A stretch of DNA of 10,375 bases. Source: CAJBLF01 sp041663325. GTDB lineage: Bacteria; Patescibacteriota; Gracilibacteria; Absconditabacterales; Absconditicoccaceae. The position numbers and the translations under genes are program-made. The stretch spans positions 1 to 10,375 of the forward strand of contig JBAZRN010000032.1 of the NCBI GenBank assembly GCA_041663325.1, in the 5' to 3' direction. Numbering within the stretch: position 1 is the stretch's first letter; every line of letters begins with the position of its first letter. The notes under the pieces were generated by a model that was not told the DNA's origin, did no database searches, and worked only from the letters and a program-made list of their open reading frames with translations. This document shows, piece by piece, positions 1 to 6,415 of this stretch.

Positions 1-620
1 AAAAAGTTTTTGATGGTATGGTAAATATATTTAAAAAAATGTATGGGAATAGCGATTTTTATTTCACCTATGGCGAAGCACAGAAATTCACCGATCGAAA
101 AGAATTTACCGATATTTTCAAGAATAAAGTAATATTTTTCACGAATACCAATTTGCAAGCAACCCAAATCGCAAGTAGTCTCACTCCTCCCTTGTCAAGG
201 GGAGGTCTCCGCCAAGAGGCGGAGGGAGGGGTTTGTAACGCGTCCCAAAGTATTTTAGTTATACCAAAGGTCGGCAATCTCATTGAACACATCAAGAAAA
301 AACAGGAAAATGATTCAGAATATAATTGTTTCATCTTCTCACCAAAAAAAGAAGAGTCCAAAAAAATATTTGAAGATCTATGTAAAAACAATATAAACAA
401 ACAAGCGACATTACTCGTAGAAAATATCACAGGTGGTATCGGCAAAAATATCTTCAAGGCCAAACAAACAAAAAACAAAATAATAATCTGATGATATAAC
501 TTTATTTTGTTCCTCTATGCCAACAAAGTTCCGCTCAAGGAGATCATTCTCTTCAACGCTAGATGACCTAGCGAACAAAACATTTTAGACGACATCAAAT
601 GGTACAATATTTCAAACTAA
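1..620 (+). CDS. C-terminal part of a helicase-like protein (5' end outside the window)
   Basis: The frame is open from the window edge to TAA at 618-620, about 206 residues, once three TGA codons (486-500 and near 564) are read as Gly. I do not recognise the family firmly. The central part (ILVIPKVGNLIEHI, then FIFSPKKEESKKIFEDL) and the end (NKIIIGG, then VPLKEIILFNARGPSEQ) look like the second RecA-like lobe of a superfamily 2 helicase, possibly DinG/XPD-like; that is inference. The catalytic Walker A lobe would lie upstream, outside the window. A GC-rich palindromic repeat (181-234) is translated in frame as a Pro/Arg/Gly-rich insert (TPPLSRGGLRQEAEGGV) that breaks the otherwise Lys/Asn/Ile-rich composition. 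One CGA codon (96-98) is probably Trp. The metallopeptidase follows 48 nt later on the same strand. Confidence 0.6.
181..234. repeat. GC-rich palindromic repeat, copy A, inside a coding sequence
   Basis: Two nested hairpins are visible. CCTCCCTTG (186-194) faces CAAGGGGAGG (196-205) with one bulged G, and CTCCGCC (207-213) faces GGCGGAG (218-224) around an AAGA loop. A G-rich tail ending in GGGGTTTG follows. The same core, lacking the inner hairpin, occurs inside tgt at 5897-5933. The insert keeps the helicase-like frame open and stands out in GC content from the AT-rich flanks. It resembles in principle the coding-compatible palindromic elements known from Rickettsia, though no relationship is implied. 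Confidence 0.75.
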
Positions 621-668
621 AACATATACGAACATCATTCCTGCGAAAGCATTTATCTTTCAATTATT

Positions 669-1583
669 ATGAATATTAAAACCATCATAAAATTCATCAT
701 TTTCGTAGCGATTTTTTATGCGCTCTTAGCATTCAATATTTTTCATATAGGAGAAAATTTAGTGCCAAGTACCAAAGACTATGTAGAAACTAATACACCA
801 CAAAAAAATCAAGATGGAGAACAAACATATGGAGAAACAGATACGACCGCACAAACAGGGCATTTTGCAGCAAACACTACAACAGATTTGGAAAGCTTAT
901 GTAATAGCATCAATATATGTGATAAAATACTCTTCAAATGAGCATTTACCGATAATGAAAAATATTGGTATACCAAAGTAGTCAATAAAATTATACAATT
1001 TATCGACAACAATAGTAATGAAAACAAACAGATAAAAGAGGTAATAAATACCATAGAAATCAACAAAGAAAATGGCAGCAGAAGATGATATGCAACACGA
1101 AATACGATCATTTTCAACCTCTGATCCGTACAATCAAAAAAAGAATTTATCGAGCTCTCAACTCATGAAATGGGACATATCACTGATCTAGGATATATCC
1201 AATGATCATCATCCAGAAAAGATAAAAATTATACAGAATTTGGCAAAGTGGTTTTTGCTATCGACGATATTTCATTAAATTTTTACAAACTTTCACGAGA
1301 TAACGAAACTATTAGGAAATCTGAAGCCAAGCAAAAAGACTTTTGCAGTGGATATGGAATGAGCGATCCGTTCGAAGATGTAGCAGAATGCTTCAATCTT
1401 TACATCAACCACAATAGCTTCTTTAGACAGCTAGCTAAAACCAACATCATACTCAGAAAAAAATACAACTTCATCGCAAGTATATTCTACGGACAATATG
1501 TCAGTTCCAGCAATCAAGACCTCACACTGATAAAAAACAATATAAGCCGAAGACCACGAGACACAACGAAACTAACAAATTAA
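669..1583 (+). CDS. membrane-anchored HExxH zinc metallopeptidase (putative)
   Basis: 304 residues when four TGA codons (939-941, near 1087, 1129 and 1204) are read as Gly; the standard code would split it. One N-terminal hydrophobic segment (about residues 4-24) and a Thr/Gln-rich linker precede the catalytic part, suggesting an extracytoplasmic enzyme held by a signal anchor. H166-E167-M168-G169-H170 is a HExxH zinc site followed by TD. Downstream, DPFEDVAE (E236, E240) offers a Glu third ligand, as in gluzincin-type peptidases; substrate unknown. CGA codons 144, 210, 294 and 297 read better as Trp: codon 210 lies in FYKLS-W, and 294/297 give SWRPWDTTK. It stands 48 nt after the helicase-like gene and 128 nt before ftsW. 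The start is the first ATG before the hydrophobic segment; no Shine-Dalgarno is visible. Confidence 0.75.
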
Positions 1584-1646
1584 AGATTAATAATTGATGA
1601 TGAATAATGCATGAATCATCTTATCATAAACTATTGTAAAATACAG

Positions 1647-1706
1647 TAGTCCATACCAAGATAAAATCCGACATTATTCATTATTCATTTTTAATTATTC
1701 ATTATG
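1647..1706. repeat. intergenic repeat: conserved header plus ATTATTCATT-type tail, copy A
   Basis: The header TAGTCCATACCAAGATAAAA is nearly repeated at 3720-3740 (TAGTCCGTATCAAGACAAA). Here it is followed by an AT-rich direct-repeat tail built from ATTATTCATT units that runs up to the ftsW start. Both copies lie a short way downstream of a stop codon. Function unknown; with only two copies in view, shared origin is inferred from the header match of about 18 of 21 positions. Confidence 0.5.
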
Positions 1707-1711
1707 TTTTT

Positions 1712-2848
1712 ATGCCCATCATCATAGCATGAATTATCTTAACCGTATTTGGAATACTTTCCATCTATAGCGTAAGCATTTATGAGTCATTTTCACTTAC
1801 CGTAGCGTCAATAGCCAAAGGAATCATGCATGGAGATCCTTCCAATTATTTCTATTTTTTCAGACAATTGAGAAATATAGGAATGGCGCTTGTTATGGCA
1901 GGGATAGTGTATGCGATTCCTATTAAGTTTTTTCAAAACAATAAAAACACGACAATTATAGCGGTCATTCTGATGGCATTACAAATATCCGTATTTATCC
2001 CAGGAATAGGAATTGTTCTCAACGGCGCAAGATGACGGATAAATATTCCCTTTCTTCCCAGCATCCAGCCAGCGGAGTTTTTTAAGTTGGGATATGTACT
2101 GTTTCTATGATGACGGCTAATGAGAAAACGTGACAAAGTAAACACCAAAGATTTCTTCATCTCATTTATTATATTGAACGCACTTCTTTTCTTCGTCTTC
2201 TTATTAATCCCCGATCTAGGAACGGTAATGATATTAGGTATTGTAGGTCTTATCATGTGCCGATACGCTGGAGCTAAAATCAAATATATTTTATGGATTA
2301 TGTTCTGATGAATAGCGTCAGGATTAGTCATCGGAGGTATCGCAGGTATGGTCAGTGATAGATTTGCATACATCCAAAAAAGATTCACGTATTTCATAAG
2401 TTCAAACGTAGACCCTCAAGCGAAACAAATCTGATGGCAAAATGAGCAAGCACTACTGGCCATCGGCGGATGATGATTATTGGGCAAATGATATGGAAAA
2501 TGATTGCAAAAATTCTGATTTATCCCAGAAGCTCAAAGTGATTTTGTCTTCGCAGCATTTTCGGAGGAAATAGGATTCGTAGGAAATATGTTTTTGTTGT
2601 GACTTTATTTCTATATCGCGTATTATTTTATCACCCGCATCCGTAATATAAAAGATGAGCACGGAAAAATGATAGGAATGGGAATTCTTTCATTGATTCT
2701 GATCCAAGCATTCGTAAATATTTGAGTAAACATCAAAATACTCCCAAACACAGGACTCACACTCCCATTTATCAGTTACGGAGGGACAGCGCTCATGGTC
2801 AACTTCATGGAAATAATCCTCCTCTACAAGATTTTAAAAAGAAAATAA
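1712..2848 (+). CDS. ftsW: FtsW, SEDS-family peptidoglycan glycosyltransferase of cell division
   Basis: 378 residues with 14 in-frame TGA read as Gly. A polytopic SEDS protein that polymerises lipid II glycan strands at the septum with a partner class B PBP. Family motifs in order: NGARG-x-IN with IQPAEFFKLG (about 104-126), PDLGTVM (about 168-174), AGAK (186-189), QNEQALLAIGGGGLLGKGYG, PEAQSDFVFAAFSEEIGF with D277 matching the essential SEDS Asp, and the C-terminal signature NIGVNIKILPNTG then LPFISYGG. RodA is possible, but the NIGVNI/LPFISYGG end fits FtsW. CGG codon 109 falls exactly on the conserved Trp of the GA..WI loop; CGG 135 and CGA 184 lie in membrane-facing stretches where Trp suits better than Arg. 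Length is near the family norm. The ATG at 1712 is preferred because the earlier ATG at 1704 soon meets TAG. The next gene starts 4 nt after the stop. Confidence 0.95.
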
Positions 2849-2852
2849 TCAC

Positions 2853-3704
2853 ATGAAAATTGAATTAGACAAAAACAATTTACTGACTATCTTCAACGAA
2901 AATATCCCGCAAACCAAGGAATATACCTACCAAGTAAGCGGATATACTTTTTCTGATTTTGACAAAGGAATCATCGTTTTACATAAGAAAGAATGGAAGA
3001 TTATTAGTTTAAAAAACTTAGGTGATAATATGAGTGTAGTCTATATTAAAAATTCAGAATTCAAAATTCAAAATTCAGAATTCAATTGAGAGGCTTTGAA
3101 GATGTTTCAGTGATTTGATGAAGAAACAGGTAAAAAATATTATTTCATTCCAGGACTCGGAGAGACATCACAACAAGAAAAAAACACTCTATTGAAAAAA
3201 CTATGAATGCCATATACCATAAAAAAAACTGCAAAATGAATGATAATAGAGAATATCAAAACAACAAACAGCAAAGAAAATCCGATAGAATATTTATTCG
3301 GTTTGATGCTTATATACGGCAAATGGGAAGAAAAAAATAAAGAACTCAATTCCATCAAAATTCAAATTCCTCTCTCTGGGCAACATCTTGCACATGAAGA
3401 AACTTTAGATAGCATAATTAAAAAACTACAACAAGAATGAATATTTTTCAAAGCAGATAAACTACCAAACAAGAACGGTATCGTCTATCAAATCAGCAGC
3501 AATGATTGCGAACTACTGGAAACATTTGCAAAATGGTACGAACCAGTTGAAAAGTTTGAGAAAATAACTAAACGTGATTTCACTGAAGAAATGAAAATCA
3601 AACTCATTGAATTCATTCAGACAAATTCAGAAATCCCACAAGAAGGAAAAGCAGAAGTTTTAAAGCAAATAAAGGAATGAGTGATAAAGTTATTAACTAA
3701 ATAA
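2853..3704 (+). CDS. unknown protein, faintly LAGLIDADG-like, coupled to ftsW
   Basis: 283 residues with six TGA read as Gly. I do not recognise it securely. The stretch from about residue 143 (YLFGLMLIYGKWEEK, then IKIQIPLSGQHLA, DSIIKKLQQEGIFF, VYQISSND) has the rhythm of a LAGLIDADG-fold domain: a Gly-containing helix followed by a beta strand and a helix. The acidic catalytic residue is not obvious, so an active homing endonuclease is not claimed. Such folds also occur in non-nuclease proteins. The tail is Lys/Glu-rich with no signal peptide or membrane segment, so it is probably cytoplasmic. An ATTCA-type repeat (3051-3087) is translated in frame as NSEFKIQNSEFN near residues 67-78. There are no CGA or CGG codons. 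The 4-nt gap to ftsW indicates co-transcription; the tRNA follows 83 nt after the stop. Confidence 0.6.
3051..3087. repeat. ATTCA-type tandem/palindromic repeat inside the ftsW-coupled gene
   Basis: About five near-copies of a 7-8 nt unit (AATTCAG / AATTCAAA), with GAATTC twice, are read in frame as a repeated NSEF/KIQ peptide. The flanking protein continues on both sides, so the insert is tolerated by the reading frame. Confidence 0.6.
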
Positions 3705-3719
3705 ACTAATGAAAAACGA

Positions 3720-3781
3720 TAGTCCGTATCAAGACAAATCATTCACTGTTAGTTATTAGTTATTCACTGTTAGTTAATTAA
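3720..3781. repeat. intergenic repeat: conserved header plus TATTCACTGTTAGTTA tail, copy B
   Basis: The header TAGTCCGTATCAAGACAAA matches copy A at 1647. The tail holds two copies of a unit close to ATTCACTGTTAGTTA (from 3741 and 3762), separated by a short TTAGT spacer. It lies 15 nt after a stop codon and just before the tRNA, so it may lie within the tRNA precursor transcript. Confidence 0.5.
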
Positions 3782-3787
3782 TTTTAT

Positions 3788-3861
3788 GGGGCGTTAGTGT
3801 AGTGGTAACACAGCAGTCTTCGGAACTGCCATCAGGGGTTCGAATCCCTTACGCCCTGCCA
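3788..3861 (+). tRNA. tRNA with anticodon UCG, reading CGA/CGG; probably charged with Trp
   Basis: A complete cloverleaf can be folded. Acceptor stem 3788-3794 pairs with 3851-3857 (first pair G-U). D arm is GUGU/ACAC (3797-3811), anticodon stem 3813-3817/3825-3829 with loop CUUCGGA, T arm 3834-3850 with loop UUCGAAU. Discriminator G is at 3858 and CCA is encoded at 3859-3861. The anticodon at 3820-3822 is UCG, nominally Arg. Against Arg identity, the D loop AGUGGUA has U where most bacterial tRNA-Arg carry A20. In favour of Trp, G73 is the main discriminator for bacterial TrpRS, and G2-C71/G3-C70 also occur in tRNA-Trp. Codon usage in this window puts CGA/CGG at Trp positions. The amino acid is inferred; the tRNA itself is certain. 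A terminator follows. Confidence 0.93.
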
Positions 3862-3866
3862 TAAAG

Positions 3867-3892
3867 AATTAGCTGAAATGCTAATTTTTTTT
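3867..3892 (+). terminator. intrinsic terminator of the tRNA transcript
   Basis: AATTAGC (3867-3873), a six-base loop, and GCTAATT (3880-3886) form a 7-bp stem followed directly by a T run. It lies 5 nt after the tRNA CCA end and runs to the stop codon of the opposing small membrane protein. Confidence 0.85.
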
Positions 3893-4106
3893 ATTTCTTT
3901 TTAGAACACAATCCAATCAAACTTACAACGAAAATAATCGTATACATCGTAAATCCATAGACACACGTAGGAATACCTCATAGTGTAGAACATCCGCCTA
4001 TTGGACAAGCTTTTCTGATGACTTCTCAGAAAGAAAGATATCCGGAAAAAAGCATACCGGCGATAGCGATGATGAAAATAATTCTTAATGCGATAATCTT
4101 TTTCAT
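3891..4106 (-). CDS. small four-cysteine membrane protein, VKOR-like segment
   Basis: 71 residues with two TGA read as Gly; under the standard code the frame would be broken and a misleading longer frame appears instead. Two hydrophobic segments (about residues 4-24 and 51-67) flank a loop with C34, C39 and C48 in the order ACPIGGC ... GIPTCVYGF; C67 is near the basic C terminus. The GIPTCVYG stretch recalls the part of vitamin K epoxide reductase-type proteins before a helix, but the protein is far shorter than VKOR and no CxxC is present. A thiol or metal-related role in the membrane is only a guess. The gene diverges from the DUF378 gene, with 145 nt between the two starts. Confidence 0.7.
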
Positions 4107-4212
4107 AGTCAGAAATAAAATGAATAAAAATTACCATTGAATGTATATAATAGCAGAAAAAATACAAATCCAAGCATACAAAAAATATTGCATTACCTAG
4201 ACCATTTGTTAC

Positions 4213-4243
4213 TATAACGCCGTTATATTTTTTATTTTATAAC
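4213..4243. promoter_or_regulatory. inverted repeats upstream of the DUF378 gene (possible operator)
   Basis: TATAACG-C-CGTTATA (4213-4227) is a perfect 7+1+7 palindrome. The half-site TATAAC occurs again at 4238-4243, forming a second inverted pair with GTTATA (4222-4227). The block ends 8 nt before the ATG at 4252 and lies in the divergent region shared with the minus-strand membrane protein. A DNA-binding site or a hairpin in the leader are both possible; no regulator gene is nearby. Confidence 0.4.
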
Positions 4244-4251
4244 AAATTTCA

Positions 4252-4509
4252 ATGAAAGTACTTTACTGGATTTTCTTAATTGTTTTAGTGATCGGAGGAC
4301 TTAATCGAGCATTGATCGGTTGGTTAGATCTCAATCTTGTAACTAAAATCTTCCCAGACGTAGTGAAAACAGTTGCAGGAGCGACTCCAGAAGCCGTAGC
4401 AACAACCGTAACCACACTCAACAAATTTGCAATGATGACGTACACATTAGTAGGAGTATCTGCGTTATGGGTATTCATAGCTAATCTTGTAGGATGTAAA
4501 AAAGCATAA
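4252..4509 (+). CDS. DUF378-family small membrane protein
   Basis: 85 residues with two membrane helices (about 4-24 and 60-80) and a short Lys-rich end. The N-terminal half has the DUF378 (YuzA-like) pattern of a hydrophobic helix ending in IGGLN-x-ALIG, followed by DLNLVTKIFPD. Family members have Trp directly after LN; here that residue is encoded by CGA (codon 19, 4306-4308), one of the clearest signs that CGA means Trp in this genome. There are no in-frame TGA codons. The function of the family is unknown. An Ala/Thr/Val-rich stretch (about residues 43-57) extends it beyond the usual 60-70 residues. The start ATG has no Shine-Dalgarno, and inverted repeats lie just upstream. A terminator follows 28 nt after the stop, so it is probably monocistronic. 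Confidence 0.88.
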   Translation: MKVLYWIFLIVLVIGGLNRALIGWLDLNLVTKIFPDVVKTVAGATPEAVATTVTTLNKFAMMTYTLVGVSALWVFIANLVGCKKA

Positions 4510-4535
4510 TAACTTAATTTTGAAATAAAGAGAAA

Positions 4536-4563
4536 AGACTCCTTGTCACGAAGGAGTTTTTTA
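4536..4563 (+). terminator. intrinsic terminator after the DUF378 gene
   Basis: ACTCCTT (4538-4544), loop GTCACG, AAGGAGT (4551-4557), then six T. It closes the DUF378 transcript and precedes the promoter of the next gene. Confidence 0.9.
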
Positions 4564-4572
4564 AAAAAGGGA

Positions 4573-4600
4573 TTGACAAATACAATAAAATATTTATAAA
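4573..4600 (+). promoter_or_regulatory. sigma-70-type promoter of the orphan gene at 4629
   Basis: TTGACA (4573-4578), 16-nt spacer, TATAAA (4595-4600) in very AT-rich surroundings. Predicted start of transcription near 4607, giving a leader of about 20 nt. Confidence 0.7.
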
Positions 4601-4628
4601 TAATAAAATTTATAATTTATAGTAAACA

Positions 4629-5129
4629 ATGAGAAAAAATATTAACACGTATAATGAAACAATGCAACTTAAAATTAAAATAATTAGTATCTATGAAAAT
4701 ATTTTTGAAAAATTCTGTAAAGGAATAGTAAAATTCGAAATTGGAATACAAAAAATGGAAAGAGGTATAATTATGCCAAACGGCGAAGAATATTATGAAA
4801 ATTATTTTGAATCGACGCATACAGAAATCAAAGAAAAACTTAGAAGAAATGGATGTATACAAGATCCTCTTCTGATGGTTACCAAAGTATTTACCTATAA
4901 AGGACAGGAAATAATTTTTTCTACTGATACGAAGAACAATCTTCTTAATAAGAATATTATCTATTTGGATGATGCTTTAGCAACAATACCAAAAACAACT
5001 AGACATCTTTTTTACGATAAAATAAGCGAACTAAAATCAGAAGAAAAGATTTTTTGGCAAAGAAAAAATTTGGAAAAAATTCAAATATTGACACAAAATG
5101 AGATAGTGAATAGGTTAATTATGAATTAG
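4629..5129 (+). CDS. hypothetical protein, unknown family
   Basis: 166 residues, rich in Lys, Ile, Asn and Glu, with no signal peptide or membrane segment, so probably cytoplasmic. I do not recognise it. Visible parts are a basic N-terminal helix-like stretch, a Glu/Tyr-rich middle (MPNGEEYYENYFEST), a beta-like segment (MVTKVFTYKGQEIIFSTDT) and a charged helical end. Its six Gly are all GGN codons, and it has no TGA, CGA or CGG codon, unlike most neighbours; the number is small, so this is weak evidence of recent arrival. It has its own promoter (4573-4600) after a terminator. Its last 15 nt overlap the end of the convergent tgt gene. Other in-frame ATGs at 4662 and 4755 are possible starts; 4629 is closest to the promoter. 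Confidence 0.65.
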   Translation: MRKNINTYNETMQLKIKIISIYENIFEKFCKGIVKFEIGIQKMERGIIMPNGEEYYENYFESTHTEIKEKLRRNGCIQDPLLMVTKVFTYKGQEIIFSTDTKNNLLNKNIIYLDDALATIPKTTRHLFYDKISELKSEEKIFWQRKNLEKIQILTQNEIVNRLIMN

Positions 5130-6293
5130 CATCTTCGTTTTCCAATCCTCAACTAACTTATGAAGATACACAATATTATGAAGACTAAGAAGGATGCCAC
5201 CGAGCATCTCTTTTTCTTGAAATAAATGATGAAGATACGCTTTAGTAAAATTTTTGCACGTATAGCATTCACAATCATCAGTGAGCGGAGTGAAGTCTTT
5301 GGTATATTTTGCATTGTTTATTTTGACATTTCCACTAGTAGCAAATGCCTGACCATGCCTACCTAATCTCGTAGGCAACACACAGTCGAACATATCGAAT
5401 CATTCTTCGATGGCATGGGTTATATCTTCAGGAGTTCCTACCCCCATCAAATATCTCGGTTTATCCACGGGTAATTTAGAAGCTGTGAATGCTACTACTT
5501 CACGGATCAGTTCCTTACTTTCTCATACACTTACTCATCACACAGCAATTCAATCTCGCGCATATTGCGAAAGAAAGTCTACCGACTGTTGTCTAAGATC
5601 TAAATATGTTCATCATTGAACGATAGGAAATAATACTCCACGAACGTTATTATATTTCGGTTTCAGATGATCGAATGCTCTCTTAGCTCGACGATGCGTC
5701 ATATGCATATGTTGTTCTATGGTCTTTTTGTCAGCATCAGAAGGTGAACAAACATCAAGTACCATCATTATATCTGATCATAAATTACATTGGATATCGA
5801 CAACACCTTCAGGAGTGAATTCATGTTTGGATCAATCATACGGTGAACGAAACTTTACCCCATCTTCCATCAACCTCATCTTCACATCATGAGAACACTC
5901 CTCCCTTGACAAGGGGAGGTGGGGAGAGGTTTGACATGACTTCATTACTTCATCGTTTTTTCATAGCCCTAGGGAAAAAACTTGAAATCCTCCGCTATCA
6001 GTCAGAATAAGTTTATCCCAATTTTCAAAAGTATGCAATCATCACGCCGCTTGTATCAGCTCGTCACCAGGACGTAAATATAAATGGAAGGTGTTCGCCA
6101 AAATCAATTGGATCTCAGGTAAATCTCAGATATATTTTTTATCTTTGAGCATATCCAAAATCATTCCCTTGATCGTCGCTTTGGTTCCTACAGGCATAAA
6201 AACCGGCGTTGTTAAAGTAATTCCATTGAGCGTTATCTGTCAAACTCTCGCGTTTCACTTCTGCTTGAGTATTTTAAATTTGAGCTTATTCAT
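5115..6293 (-). CDS. tgt: tRNA-guanine transglycosylase (Tgt)
   Basis: 392 residues with about 15 TGA read as Gly. Exchanges guanine 34 of GUN-anticodon tRNAs for the queuosine precursor preQ1 (or a salvaged queuine-type base). Seen in order: VFMPVGTKATIKG, ANTFHLYLRPG, LTDSGGFQVFSLG (first catalytic Asp), VQGG, AVGGVSVGE, PRYLMGVGTPED, GFDMFDCVLPTR (D300, nucleophile region) and the zinc site C341, C343, C346, H372 with the E. coli spacing. CGA codon 202 occupies the Trp of RWAKR, directly after a CGT that is Arg. CGA 246 replaces the Phe of the usual FDGYA segment. An extra stretch (about 119-134) comes from a palindromic repeat at 5897-5933, explaining the length against about 375 residues in E. 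coli. Overlaps the opposing gene by 15 nt. Promoter 6322-6349. Confidence 0.97.
5897..5933. repeat. GC-rich palindromic repeat, copy B, inside tgt
   Basis: ACTCCTCCCTTGACAAGGGG followed by AGGTGGGGAGAGGTTTG matches copy A at 183-234 except for one base in the hairpin loop and loss of the inner CTCCGCC hairpin. Copy A is translated along this strand and copy B on the opposite strand, yet both frames stay open. In Tgt it adds a loop between SLG and the GVKFRSPYDGS segment, away from the catalytic and zinc residues. Confidence 0.75.
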
Positions 6294-6321
6294 AGGAAAA
6301 AGAGAGATAAATATGGATTGA

Positions 6322-6349
6322 CTTATACCTTTATTGCTTAAAAATTCAA
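6322..6349 (-). promoter_or_regulatory. promoter of tgt
   Basis: On the minus strand: TTGAAT (6349-6344), 16-nt spacer, TATAAG (6327-6322). Predicted start near 6315, leader about 20 nt. It lies between the VanW stop and the tgt start, so tgt need not depend on read-through. Confidence 0.6.
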
Positions 6350-6415
6350 TTTAATTAGTTCATCCATAGTATTCTTTTCGAAAAGATACATATGACACAA
6401 AAAATAAATGATATA

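Noticed and set aside
181..234. Intrinsic terminator or CRISPR repeat
   Set aside because: The hairpins lie within an open reading frame, lack a T tract, and are not regularly spaced copies with unique spacers.
669..1583. Series of short pseudogene fragments separated by TGA stops
   Set aside because: All fragments lie in one frame and join across TGA without shifts, with Gly expected at many sites; recoding explains them.
1712..2848. TGA as selenocysteine or tryptophan
   Set aside because: There are 14 TGA in one protein, at conserved Gly positions such as NIGVNI and GGGGLLGKG; neither Sec nor Trp fits.
3788..3861. Ordinary tRNA-Arg(UCG)
   Set aside because: The anticodon fits, but the missing A20, G73 and the Trp positions of CGA/CGG codons argue against it. 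Kept as the alternative until charging is tested.
3901..4173. Minus-strand 90-residue frame rich in Phe and Tyr
   Set aside because: An alternative frame over the four-Cys membrane protein; its composition is unnatural, and the other frame has helices, Cys motifs and sensible glycines.
6365..6400. GTATCTTTTCGAAAAGAATAC-like inverted repeat as a terminator of VanW 1
   Set aside because: The palindrome has no T tract on the minus strand and essentially no loop, so termination there is not supported.
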